Assembly (NCBI GenBank): GCA_002382085.1
Contig: DFZK01000005.1
Coordinates: 186,001-250,000, forward strand
Source: Sulfurospirillum sp. UBA4058
GTDB taxonomy: Bacteria > Campylobacterota > Campylobacteria > Campylobacterales > Sulfurospirillaceae
DNA length: 64,000 bases
Reading direction: 5' to 3'
Shown here: positions 26,717 through 35,255 of the stretch, piece by piece
Position numbering within the stretch: position 1 is the first letter of the stretch
How the letters are laid out: every line of letters starts with the position of its first letter
Program-made: the position numbers and the translations under genes
Notes under the pieces: generated by a model
The model's input: the letters and a program-made list of their open reading frames with translations, nothing else
The model's database searches: none
Told to the model about the DNA's origin: nothing

Positions 26717-27652
26717 ATGAATCCGATAGAGCCTTTTTTCAAAAAGCACAAAGTGTTGATTGTAGACGGAGCGTTTGGAACGGAGTTAGAGCGTCAAGGC
26801 TATAACATCAACGATCCTTTATGGTCGGCAACGTTTTTGATGCACAATCCTCAAGCCGTCGCCAAGGTGCACGAAGATTACCTTAAAGCCGGTGCCGATT
26901 GCGTGACGAGTGCCAGTTATCAAGCCACGTTTGAGGGTTTTATGAAGCGCGGCGTGAGCCGTGAAGAGGCAAAAACGTTGATACAATCTTCCGTACGCAT
27001 TGCACAAGAGACGGTAGAGTCGTTTTGGGCAGACGAAGCGAATCGAAAAGACCGCCTTAAACCCTTGGTCGCCGCGTCCGTCGGACCTTACGGTGCTTAT
27101 TTGGCGGACGGTTCGGAATTTCGCGGTGACTACGGCTTAAGTCAAGAGGCGTTGGAAGCGTTTCATGCCGAACGTTTGGAAGCACTCATCGAAGCCAAAC
27201 CCGATTTGCTGGCATGCGAGACGATTCCGTGCCTGCTTGAAGCGAAGGCACTCGCGTCTTTGCTCAAAAACCGCCAAAACGTCTATGCATGGATAAGCTT
27301 TAGTGCCAAAGACGGCAAGCACATTAACAGCGGAGAATCGATCCAAGAGTGCGCCAAAGTTTTAGATAGGTACGACACGATCGTCGCTATCGGCATCAAC
27401 TGCACCGCGCCGCAGTATATTGAATCGCTGATTGACGAGATACGGCAGGTTAGCCAAAAGCCGATTATCGTTTATCCTAACGGCGGAGCGACGTATAATG
27501 CGCTCAGTAAAACGTGGGACGGCGTCTCTCAAAGCGGAATGCATGCTAAAATGGCGTATACTTGGTATCGCAAAGGAGCGAATATGATCGGCGGATGTTG
27601 TCAAACCACGCCCGAAGATATCGCTCAAATCGCACAATGGGTGCGACATTAA
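26717..27652 (+). CDS. mmuM: homocysteine S-methyltransferase (MmuM type)
   Basis: The 311-residue product starts PIEPFFKKHKVLIVDGAFGT and contains SASYQATFEGFMKRG, the zinc ligands in INCTAP and the closing GGCCQTTPEDI. MmuM moves a methyl group from S-methylmethionine or S-adenosylmethionine to homocysteine, giving methionine. The start at 26717 has AAGG upstream; the frame is open ten codons further. Length is normal. It is divergent from the HTH-like gene and is followed 19 bases later by a small basic protein. Confidence 0.9.
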   Translation: MNPIEPFFKKHKVLIVDGAFGTELERQGYNINDPLWSATFLMHNPQAVAKVHEDYLKAGADCVTSASYQATFEGFMKRGVSREEAKTLIQSSVRIAQETVESFWADEANRKDRLKPLVAASVGPYGAYLADGSEFRGDYGLSQEALEAFHAERLEALIEAKPDLLACETIPCLLEAKALASLLKNRQNVYAWISFSAKDGKHINSGESIQECAKVLDRYDTIVAIGINCTAPQYIESLIDEIRQVSQKPIIVYPNGGATYNALSKTWDGVSQSGMHAKMAYTWYRKGANMIGGCCQTTPEDIAQIAQWVRH

Positions 27653-27671
27653 TTTTCAAAGGAAATAAAAG

Positions 27672-27884
27672 ATGGGTGGATTGCTCAATAACAGCGTCAA
27701 AATGGAAAAAGGTTATAAACTAGCAGGACTGGCAACACAGCAAAAGCATACGGTTCCGTATGAGAAGAAGCAAGAGAATATCGGTGCGGTCAACTCCGAT
27801 AAAGCAAAACCGAGTGACGCGCAAAAAGCCAAGGCGAAAGCCAAAGCCAAACAAGCGAAAAAAGACCGAAAGCGTAACCAATAG
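27672..27884 (+). CDS. small basic protein with Lys/Ala-rich tail
   Basis: A 70-residue protein beginning MGGLLNNSVKMEKGYKLAGL. The last 25 residues alternate Lys and Ala (KAKAKAKAKQAKKDRK), like the tails of histone-like or nucleic-acid-binding proteins. AAAGGAAAT precedes the ATG. It is co-directional with mmuM and is followed immediately by a hairpin built from the genome palindrome. Function not known. Confidence 0.6.
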   Translation: MGGLLNNSVKMEKGYKLAGLATQQKHTVPYEKKQENIGAVNSDKAKPSDAQKAKAKAKAKQAKKDRKRNQ

Positions 27885-27886
27885 TT

Positions 27887-27920
27887 CTTACATGTAAAGG
27901 TTTTTTCCTTTACATGTAAG
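27887..27920. terminator. hairpin terminator built from two TTACATGTAA copies
   Basis: CTTACATGTAAAGG (27887-27900) and CCTTTACATGTAAG (27907-27920) are perfect inverted repeats, giving a 14-bp stem with a T6 loop between the convergent small basic gene and the RND gene. Each arm is itself a copy of the recurrent palindrome. Confidence 0.85.
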
Positions 27921-27932
27921 ATGAAGTTTGAA

Positions 27933-30900
27933 TTATACGGTACCTTTTTCGTACCATTTTCTCAACCATGCATCCAGCGGATACATAAACTTATAAATCG
28001 CCGGTACGACCAAAAGCGTCAAAACGGTCGAACTTAAAAGTCCGCCGATAATCGCCAATGCCATCGGAGAGTTGGATTCGTGTCCCGCTCCGTGTCCGAA
28101 TGCCAAAGGTACCATCGCTCCGATCATCGCAAAGGTCGTCATCAAAATCGGACGAAGACGTTTTTCGCCCGCTTCCAAAAGCGCATCGTCGATATTTTTT
28201 CCTTCTTTGATCGCGCGGTTCGCGAAGTCGACCACCAAAATAGCGTTTTTACCGACCATACCTAAGAGCAAGATAATACCGATCATAACAAATAAGCTAA
28301 AGGCATTGTGGCTGAGGTACAACGCGATCATAACGCCGGTGAAGGAGAGCGGCATCGAGATCATAATAATAAACGGTTGGACGACGGATTCGTAGAGTGC
28401 CGCCAAAATCAGGTAAATCAAGATAACGGCAAGGAGCACTGCCGCGCCGAAAGCTTTATTGGTATCTTCCATATTTTCGACGTCTCCGGTATAACGATAG
28501 CTATACCCTTTTTGCAGAATAGAAGGCATTTTTTCGTTAATGACGGTCACGATTTTATCCAACGACGTGTTAAAAATATTGGCGGTGACAAGCACTTTTC
28601 GCTCACGATCAAATCGATTGATCGATGCGTTACCCGTTCCCTCTTCCAAGCTTAAAAGCCCTTCAAGTGCTACGAAATTACCGTCCGCATTGCGTACTTT
28701 GAGCTTTTTCAAATCTTCCAAAGATTTGCGGTAGTCGTCGTTATAGCGTACCGTAATGTCAAATTGACGACCGTTGTCTTCAAAGTAAGAAACGGCACTG
28801 TCGCTTGAATACGCCGATGCCAATACCGAAGCGATCTCTTTAACGCTCACTCCGACGCGTTGGGCATTTTCGCGTAAAATGGAAACTTTAACTTCAGGTT
28901 TTCCGTCCTCAAAATCGCGGTCAATATCAACGATGCCGTTCGTTTCTTTCAAAACGTCCATCAGCTTACGCGAAGCGGTATCCAGTTCTTCAAGGCTATC
29001 TCCGGTGATAACGACTTGCACGGGAGCCGTCGACCCGCCCGTATCGAAATCGTCGACTTTTTCTACTAAAATCGTAAACTCTTTATACTCTTTTAGCTTA
29101 TCGCGATAGAACTGAATAATCTGTTCTTGCGTTCGCGTACGTTCGGCGACGGGTTTTAATTTAGCGTAAAACTTGGCTTTATGAATCTCTTTGGCGGAGT
29201 TATAACCGATCGAAGAGATCGAATAGACGATATCTTGATCTGCTTTTAACAAAGCATCGATCGGGGCGATTTTTGCTTTCATCGTTTCCAAATTAATCCC
29301 TACGGGTGCTTTAATGACGACTTGAAATTCGCTGTTGTCCTGCATCGGCAAGAAACTCATGCCCACTTTTAACGTCGTCGAAAAAATCAATAACCCTACG
29401 GTAGCAATAATCGTCAACGTTTTAAAACGTAAAATCGACTTTAAGATTTTGACGTACGCTTGATCGACGGCTTTTAAAATCGGCTCGGTTGCGTAGTAAA
29501 ATTTACTCTCTTTCGCGCTCAAAACCCTAGCCCCGACACTCGGGATAAACATAACCGCTACCAGATACGAGATAACGATACCGGCTGCTACGGTCATCGC
29601 AAACGAGTTAAAAAACATTCCCACGATACCGTCCATAAACGCCACCGGAATAAAAACGGCAAGCAATACGGACGAAATCGCCAAAATGGAAAACGCTACC
29701 TCCTTGATACCCTCAAAAGAGGCGCGAAACGGTTCCATGCCCTCTTCCATCTTTTTCATAATATTTTCGATAACGACGATAGCGTCGTCGATAAAAATAC
29801 CGATGGCAAGCGTCAAGCCGATTAATGTTAAGCGGTTCAGATCGTAACCTAAAGCATGAATAATGGCAAACGTTCCGATAACCGACGTCGGAATAGCAAG
29901 TGCGGAAACAACGGTTGCCGTCACGTTTCGTAAGAAAGCAAAAACGATGATAATCGATAAAAATGCACCGAAGATCAGGTCGAAACGCACGTTGTCGATA
30001 TTGATCATAATCTTTTCGGATTGATCTTGCAGGATTTTAATCTCAAATTGATCGCCGGCTAAATGCTGAAGGTGCGGTAAGGCTTTTTTGACGCCGTTAA
30101 TAATCGTCAACGAGTTTTCTCCCGCAATCTTTTTCACTTCAAGCGTTACGCCGCGCTGACCGTTGTAAGAGGAGTAGCTTTTTGCGTCGCTGAGTCCGTC
30201 TTGAATCGTCGCAACGTCTTTAAGCCGTACGCCCGGTTTTACGAGAATTTCGCCTATTTCGTCAAAATTTTGGGCATCACCCTCGGCTTTAATGATGATC
30301 TCTTGCGTTTGATCGACCATTTTTCCGGTACCTTGCTTGATGTTTTGCTTCGCAATAATGTTGCTCACGTCGGCAGAGGATAACGAATATTTTGCCAATA
30401 AAAACGGATCGATAAAGATGCGGATTTCCCGATCTTGATACCCCACGATATTGACTTCGCCTACGCCTTTAATACGTTGCAGTTGGGCTTTGAGTTTTTC
30501 ATCGGCTAAGCGCATCAAGGCTTTGGAATTATCGCCCTTATCGGCGATAAAAAGGCTCACGACCGCACCGCTTGCGCCTAATTTTTTGACGACGGGCTTG
30601 TCGACCTCGATCGGTAAATTCAAAGCACCGATTTTGTCGCGCACGTCGTTGGTTGCGACGTCGAGATTTTTCGTGAGTTCAAACTGAACGGTTACGACGC
30701 TAAAGCCTTCGTAGCTGGTTGACATCAGTTTATCGATACCGTCTACGCCGGAGACCGCTTCTTCGATCTTGTCGGTTACTTTCGTCTCCACCGTGGAGGG
30801 ATCGGCACCGTTGTAGGTTGTTTGAATCGTCACGACGGGAAAATCGACGTTAGGATAAAGATTGATCGGCATCGTATTGTACGACATCAGTCCGAAAACG

Positions 30901-30959
30901 ATGAACGTTAAAACACCCATAAGCGTCGTTATGGGGCGATTAATGGATAGTTTATACAT
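27933..30959 (-). CDS. RND efflux pump, inner-membrane transporter (CmeF/HefC-like)
   Basis: A 1008-residue HAE1-type transporter starting YKLSINRPITTLMGVLTFIV, with 12 membrane helices in two sets (first at about 10-28, then about 330-540; and about 535, then 850-1000). The proton-relay acidic pair is visible in GIFIDDAIVVIENI (about 400), and VVSLFIADKG lies in the porter region. It should export drugs, bile-like compounds or lipids through the TolC-type partner. It is last in the operon, 4 bases after the fusion protein. The gene order OMP-MFP-RND is that of cmeDEF and hefABC. Confidence 0.93.
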   Translation of the reverse strand: MYKLSINRPITTLMGVLTFIVFGLMSYNTMPINLYPNVDFPVVTIQTTYNGADPSTVETKVTDKIEEAVSGVDGIDKLMSTSYEGFSVVTVQFELTKNLDVATNDVRDKIGALNLPIEVDKPVVKKLGASGAVVSLFIADKGDNSKALMRLADEKLKAQLQRIKGVGEVNIVGYQDREIRIFIDPFLLAKYSLSSADVSNIIAKQNIKQGTGKMVDQTQEIIIKAEGDAQNFDEIGEILVKPGVRLKDVATIQDGLSDAKSYSSYNGQRGVTLEVKKIAGENSLTIINGVKKALPHLQHLAGDQFEIKILQDQSEKIMINIDNVRFDLIFGAFLSIIIVFAFLRNVTATVVSALAIPTSVIGTFAIIHALGYDLNRLTLIGLTLAIGIFIDDAIVVIENIMKKMEEGMEPFRASFEGIKEVAFSILAISSVLLAVFIPVAFMDGIVGMFFNSFAMTVAAGIVISYLVAVMFIPSVGARVLSAKESKFYYATEPILKAVDQAYVKILKSILRFKTLTIIATVGLLIFSTTLKVGMSFLPMQDNSEFQVVIKAPVGINLETMKAKIAPIDALLKADQDIVYSISSIGYNSAKEIHKAKFYAKLKPVAERTRTQEQIIQFYRDKLKEYKEFTILVEKVDDFDTGGSTAPVQVVITGDSLEELDTASRKLMDVLKETNGIVDIDRDFEDGKPEVKVSILRENAQRVGVSVKEIASVLASAYSSDSAVSYFEDNGRQFDITVRYNDDYRKSLEDLKKLKVRNADGNFVALEGLLSLEEGTGNASINRFDRERKVLVTANIFNTSLDKIVTVINEKMPSILQKGYSYRYTGDVENMEDTNKAFGAAVLLAVILIYLILAALYESVVQPFIIMISMPLSFTGVMIALYLSHNAFSLFVMIGIILLLGMVGKNAILVVDFANRAIKEGKNIDDALLEAGEKRLRPILMTTFAMIGAMVPLAFGHGAGHESNSPMALAIIGGLLSSTVLTLLVVPAIYKFMYPLDAWLRKWYEKGTV

Positions 30960-30963
30960 CAGG

Positions 30964-31704
30964 CTATTCCGCTTTAATCATACCGTTACCGAAGAGTCCA
31001 GGCATCAAATCCGCCGCTTTGACTTCGGCTTGCATTTCACGCGTTGCACTTAAAACGGAGGGGTAAATCTTAGCGATCGTACCCTCGTACGTTTTATCGC
31101 TTCCGTCGACTTTATAGATAAATTTTTGCCCGATTTTCACTTTTTGCCAATACTTCTCGTCACATTTCAACACGAGTTTAATCATATGAGGGTTCATTGA
31201 GCTTAAAAGCGTCGTTTGACCTCCAAAAACGATGCTTCCGAGTTCCGTTTGTTTTTTCGTGACGACTAAATCATAAGGGGCACGTAATTCCGTTTTGGCA
31301 AACGCCGCTTCTTTCATAGCAAGCGTCGCGCGCGCATTTTGATACGAGAGTGCCGCAACGTCTTTTTCGTAGCGGTAGTTGTCCATCTTCTCTTTGTCGA
31401 TAACATCGGCAATCGCCGCATAGCGTTCGTAAGTCTTTTGGGCGTGTTCGGCACTCTTTTGAGCACTTTGCATCGATATACGCGCACTTTCTACCGCTTG
31501 TTTCTCTTCGGCATTTTGAAGCGCAAGTAAAAGATCGCCTTTTTTGGCGTACGTTCCGACGTTGACGTACAATGCGCCGACGACGCCGGAAACCGAGACG
31601 CCCAGATCGGACGTCTGATCGCTTAATACGTCAAAGGTCGCATAAATATCTTCGGCATAAAGGGCATTAAAAAGTAAACAGAGGGTGATAAAGAATTTTT
31701 TCAT
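30964..31704 (-). CDS. RND efflux membrane-fusion (adaptor) protein
   Basis: A 246-residue periplasmic adaptor with a signal peptide (MKKFFITLCLLFNALYAED). The lipoyl-like half motif GVVGALYVNVGTYAKKGDLL (about 37) is followed by an alpha hairpin (about 70-130, AESARISMQSAQKSAEHAQK type) and the returning lipoyl strand (LRAPYDLVVTKKQTELGSIV). It is short for the family, as usual for HefB/CmeE-like adaptors. It overlaps the TolC gene by four bases. Confidence 0.9.
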   Translation of the reverse strand: MKKFFITLCLLFNALYAEDIYATFDVLSDQTSDLGVSVSGVVGALYVNVGTYAKKGDLLLALQNAEEKQAVESARISMQSAQKSAEHAQKTYERYAAIADVIDKEKMDNYRYEKDVAALSYQNARATLAMKEAAFAKTELRAPYDLVVTKKQTELGSIVFGGQTTLLSSMNPHMIKLVLKCDEKYWQKVKIGQKFIYKVDGSDKTYEGTIAKIYPSVLSATREMQAEVKAADLMPGLFGNGMIKAE

Positions 31705-32936
31705 TGGATAGCTCCTTTTATTTCTCGCCCCATTTCGTATAAAAGGACGGCTTTTTGGTACTCGACTTCATTGAGAGCGGTCTGTAGTTGAGAGGTTGCA
31801 TTGTATTTGTCGCTAAGAGCGTCTAAATAGCTCACGTTGTTGACAAGCCCTTGTTGGTATTTCTTTTTGACGAGTTCATACGTCATTGAAGAAGCACTGA
31901 GTTTCGCTCGAGCGGCTTCTATCTTGGCAAGAGCGGTTTGATAACTGTTTTGAGCACTTTTGAGTGAAGCTTTGGCTTTGCTTTTTTCATACGCAAGTTC
32001 ACTGCTTTTGGCAAGGTAGTTTTTGCGTGCCGATTCGCTGCTTGCCGAAGTGGAACCGAAATCAAAGATCTTCCACTCTAACGCCAAGGTAATCGTATTT
32101 TGGTGATCACCGTCGTTTTGTGCGGCAAAATAAGGGTTTTCGTAATCGTATTTGTAACGCGAATAGCTATCTTGGAGTTTAATCGTCGGTAAGTATCCGG
32201 ATTTGGCAATGTCCGCTTCGGACCTAACGCTTTGAACGTTTTGTTCCATCGCTAAGATGTCGAAACGTTCGCTTGCGTTCTCCTGCGTATTCTCGAGCCG
32301 TAAAATAGAGCCTTTTTCAACGGATACGCGCGTTCCCGTGAGGTACTCCAATGCGTTGGAAATATTGTTGAGCGTATTGTCCAAAGTTAAAAGATCGACG
32401 TTGGTTTGTTCGATATTGGAGACGATCTTTTGGAGTTCGTCTTCGGTCGTCGTCCCGACGGAGAGAAATTTTTCAAGACGATAGCGTTCGGCTTCGAGTT
32501 GCTCTTTTTTTTGTAAAGTCGCCTCTTTACTCGCTAAGGTACTCAGATAGTTGTAGTAATAATAAACGACGTTTAACGAAACGTTGTTTTGCGTGGAAGC
32601 GAGCGAAAACGTGGCATAACGCACCAATGCCTCTTGCTGATCGAATAAGGCACCGCGTTTGCCGCCGTCGTAGAGCACGAAAGAGAGCGTTGCCGATCCG
32701 GTTCGACTTTTATCGGGAGCCAGAACATTTTCGACTTGATTAAATGTTTGATTCGCACCTAAAGAAAGACTCGGTAAATACGAACTTTTGGTAGCATACT
32801 CTTTTTCTTGGGCGGCTTCTACGCTATAGCGAGAAGACTCGACGAGCTTGTTCTGCTCTGCCAAGTTTAAGAGTTCGGGCAAATTTCCCGCCATCGCCAA
32901 AAGCGGAAAAAGGCATAAAAAACTCCATTTTTGCAT
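31701..32936 (-). CDS. TolC-family outer-membrane efflux protein
   Basis: A 411-residue protein with a signal peptide (MQKWSFLCLFPLLAMAGN) and the duplicated TolC helical pattern: PSLSLGANQTFNQVENVLAP in the first half and PTIKLQDSYSRYKYDYENPY in the second, with long heptad-rich helices (about 300-400). It forms the outer-membrane exit duct. Its start codon shares a base with the stop of the TetR gene (TAATG), so regulator and pump are translated from one message. Confidence 0.9.
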   Translation of the reverse strand: MQKWSFLCLFPLLAMAGNLPELLNLAEQNKLVESSRYSVEAAQEKEYATKSSYLPSLSLGANQTFNQVENVLAPDKSRTGSATLSFVLYDGGKRGALFDQQEALVRYATFSLASTQNNVSLNVVYYYYNYLSTLASKEATLQKKEQLEAERYRLEKFLSVGTTTEDELQKIVSNIEQTNVDLLTLDNTLNNISNALEYLTGTRVSVEKGSILRLENTQENASERFDILAMEQNVQSVRSEADIAKSGYLPTIKLQDSYSRYKYDYENPYFAAQNDGDHQNTITLALEWKIFDFGSTSASSESARKNYLAKSSELAYEKSKAKASLKSAQNSYQTALAKIEAARAKLSASSMTYELVKKKYQQGLVNNVSYLDALSDKYNATSQLQTALNEVEYQKAVLLYEMGREIKGAIQ

Positions 32937-33550
32937 TAGGATTTCCTTAGATATTGTTCAAGTAAAAACGTAATAGACGTCGTCAAAAAAGCTTGCGCTT
33001 CTTGAAAGTCATAATTACTGATTTTGGCTTTGATTAAAGCACCTTCCACAAAGACGATCATCGCATTTGAGAGTTTGTCGACCTCTAGCGTCGGGGTAAA
33101 TTCCCCCGTATCGATTCCCTCTTGCAAACAGGTCGAAATCACTTCGTAGTCTCGTTGAAAAAAACTCTCAAAGTATTGGGTGTATAAACCTGTTTTATCC
33201 ATCAGCATCGCACTGATAAAGTTTTGGTAAAGAACTAAAAGTTGCTCTTTATCGTGTTCCTCTTCGCATTCCGTAAAATTGAAAAATTCCAAAATTTTCT
33301 CTTTGGCACTCATCGTCGCGCAAATCCGTCGTTCGTACGCTGCTTCGTGGCGTTGCGATAACATATCCCAAATCGCAAAGATAATCTCTTCTTTATTTTT
33401 AAAGTAAAGATATACCGTTCCTTTTGCGACGCCGGCATTTTTTGCGATCTCGTCGATACTGGTTTGGACAATGCCTTTGCTTGCAAAAAGAGGAATAGCG
33501 GCGCGTGCGATGTCGATACGTTTTTCTTCTTTATCGATAATTCGTGCCAT
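32936..33550 (-). CDS. TetR-family repressor of the RND efflux operon
   Basis: A 204-residue regulator with an N-terminal TetR helix-turn-helix: IDEIAKNAGVAKGTVYLYFK (about 30-49) followed by NKEEIIFAIW. The C-terminal ligand-binding domain is typical in size. It is the first gene of the efflux operon and has a palindromic operator 12-32 bases before its start, so autorepression relieved by a pump substrate is expected. Confidence 0.93.
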   Translation of the reverse strand: MARIIDKEEKRIDIARAAIPLFASKGIVQTSIDEIAKNAGVAKGTVYLYFKNKEEIIFAIWDMLSQRHEAAYERRICATMSAKEKILEFFNFTECEEEHDKEQLLVLYQNFISAMLMDKTGLYTQYFESFFQRDYEVISTCLQEGIDTGEFTPTLEVDKLSNAMIVFVEGALIKAKISNYDFQEAQAFLTTSITFLLEQYLRKS

Positions 33551-33561
33551 TTCGCTCCTTT

Positions 33562-33582
33562 AATGAATGACCGTCAGTCATT
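33562..33582. promoter_or_regulatory. TetR-type operator upstream of the efflux operon
   Basis: The site reads AATGA-A-TGAC-C-GTCA-G-TCATT, a 21-base palindrome centred on 33572 with only the three spacer bases unpaired. Nested half-sites TGAC/GTCA are the common form for TetR-family operators. It lies between the promoter area and the ribosome binding site of the tetR gene. Confidence 0.8.
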
Positions 33583-33661
33583 TGTATTTGTGAAATAGTA
33601 CATTGTTGATTTTTAAATGTCAAGAGATGTGTTGATGAAAAACTGACATGTCAGAATTTCT

Positions 33662-34189
33662 TTACATGTAAAAAAGGCGTTGATACTCTTTTTCGGTAAT
33701 GATATCTTCGGTTGAATCAACGCGGTCGATAAAGACTTTGCCGATAAGATGGTCAAACTCGTGTTGAAAAAGGCGTGCTAAAAAGCCGTCAAAGAGAGCA
33801 TGTTGCACCTTGGCTTCCCTATCGATATACGCGACTTCGACGTGGCAATGCCTCGGTACGCGCGCACGAATACCCGGAATGCTCAAACACCCTTCCCAAT
33901 CCTTCTCTTTTTCCTCGGAGAGTGCAAGAATACGCGGATTGATCAGTGCGGTCGGTTCCATCAAGGGCGCGTTGGGATAGCGTTTATTGGGAGCTGAAGC
34001 CATAATCAGCAGGCAAAGCGAATGCCCGACTTGCGGTGCGGCGATTCCCGCACCTTTAGAGTCTTGGCACGTTGCGATCATATCGTCGATTAGCGTTTGA
34101 ATTTCAGGCGTTTGAACGTTTGGTACTTTTTGGGCAGGCGTACGGATCACCGAAGCACCTAATTGCGATATTTCTAAACATTGCGGCAT
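33662..34189 (-). CDS. def: peptide deformylase
   Basis: A 175-residue metallohydrolase with the three family motifs GAGIAAPQVG (about 47), EGCLSIPGIR (about 99) and QHEFDHLIGK (about 141). The Cys of motif 2 and the two His of motif 3 bind Fe/Zn, and the Glu is catalytic. It removes the formyl group from new proteins. The last codons TAC ATG TAA are part of a TTACATGTAA palindrome. The gene lies 10 bases before a DinB-like gene on the same strand (downstream of it in transcription). Confidence 0.95.
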   Translation of the reverse strand: MPQCLEISQLGASVIRTPAQKVPNVQTPEIQTLIDDMIATCQDSKGAGIAAPQVGHSLCLLIMASAPNKRYPNAPLMEPTALINPRILALSEEKEKDWEGCLSIPGIRARVPRHCHVEVAYIDREAKVQHALFDGFLARLFQHEFDHLIGKVFIDRVDSTEDIITEKEYQRLFYM

Positions 34190-34199
34190 GGTTTTCCTT

Positions 34200-34667
34200 T
34201 TAGCGAGAAATCAAATCGACGATCTCGTCACGGTGGAGTTTAAAGTGCCGTGGAAAATCGACGATCATCGCTTCTAAGCTGATACGCTCGTTTAGCGCAC
34301 TGATCCACTCGTTTTGGAGTTTTGTTTCATCGACGTTTGTGATGACATGGGCAACGTGTTTGGTAGTAGTTTTCAACAACGCTTGCAAATCTTCCCAATC
34401 GTAGTCGTTATAGTTTTGGAGTTTGATCCAAAGGTCGTTTTTACCGAGATTGGCATAATCGGGAAAAATAAGCGGGCTATTTTGATACTGCAAATGAACG
34501 ATACGGTGGGTGTTGTTCGACGCCGAGTCGCACAAATGCCCGACGATTTGCTTCACGGTACGATGTTGCTTATTGGTTTTGGTCGCGACGATATTAACGT
34601 TCGCATGTTCTAAAATCTCTTCCAACTCGCTTAGAAGCGTGAGTATCTCGTTGCCGATATGCTCCAT
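34200..34667 (-). CDS. DinB-like four-helix protein
   Basis: A 155-residue helical protein with the DinB/YfiT pattern: a first His in the region QHRTVKQIVGHLCDSASNNT and two late His in FPRHFKLHRDEI, which could bind a metal in a four-helix bundle. Members are putative thiol-dependent transferases or hydrolases with mostly unknown substrates. AGGAGG precedes the ATG at 34667; the frame is open 10 codons upstream. Confidence 0.75.
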   Translation of the reverse strand: MEHIGNEILTLLSELEEILEHANVNIVATKTNKQHRTVKQIVGHLCDSASNNTHRIVHLQYQNSPLIFPDYANLGKNDLWIKLQNYNDYDWEDLQALLKTTTKHVAHVITNVDETKLQNEWISALNERISLEAMIVDFPRHFKLHRDEIVDLISR

Positions 34668-34734
34668 CCTGCCCTCCTCAATCGTTTGATGGCCCAATCA
34701 TAACCCGTAGCGACTTAAAAATTAAGAAAGAAAT

Positions 34735-35160
34735 CTAAAACGGCTTGGCGATGCTAAGCAATATGATAAGTGCCGTAGTTATCTCAGGAATCACGCGAAA
34801 AAACTTGAAAAAACGCACGTTTTGAGTAATACCGCTTTGCACAAATTGACGTATAAATTTTTTACATGTAACGTGATACACAACCATACCCGCAACAAGT
34901 GTCAGTTTCAAATGCAACCACCCTCCACTTTGTAACAGGTACGGATTGAGATAGAGTAAAATCAATCCAAATTTGATCGATAATATCATCGCAACCGTCC
35001 CTACTTTAAAAAGACTGCCCTCTTGAAGTGTTAACGTGGCATGGGCATTTTGAGGTGCATTGATGTGGTAGACAAAGAGTTTTGGTAGATACACAAGCAT
35101 CATCATCCATGTCGCGATGGAAATGACATGCAGAGTAAGAACGAGGCTATACGTATTCAT
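34735..35160 (-). CDS. hemJ: protoporphyrinogen IX oxidase HemJ
   Basis: A 141-residue membrane protein with four helices. LHVISIATWMMMLVYLPKLF (about 10-29) contains the conserved His and WxxxLxYLPR/KLF pattern, then GGWLHLKLTLVAGMVVYHV and FFRVIPEITTALIILLSIAK at the end. HemJ oxidises protoporphyrinogen in heme synthesis in bacteria lacking HemG/HemY. It is divergent from the AraC gene. Confidence 0.9.
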   Translation of the reverse strand: MNTYSLVLTLHVISIATWMMMLVYLPKLFVYHINAPQNAHATLTLQEGSLFKVGTVAMILSIKFGLILLYLNPYLLQSGGWLHLKLTLVAGMVVYHVTCKKFIRQFVQSGITQNVRFFKFFRVIPEITTALIILLSIAKPF

Positions 35161-35195
35161 TTTTGCTCCTTAAGCAAGATTTATTGCCCTTAGTA

Positions 35196-35255
35196 TATAA
35201 TCTACTTCAAAATTTTTAATGACATTTTGCGACTCCAAGGATGACATTTTGCGAC
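35196..35255 (+). promoter_or_regulatory. promoter and 15-bp direct repeats at the start of the AraC-type gene
   Basis: TATAAT at 35196-35201 is followed by two exact copies of ATGACATTTTGCGAC at 35219-35233 and 35241-35255, a 22-base period (two helical turns, one face). AraC-family proteins bind such direct repeats. Position just after the expected transcription start suggests autorepression. The first copy contains the assumed start codon. Confidence 0.65.
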
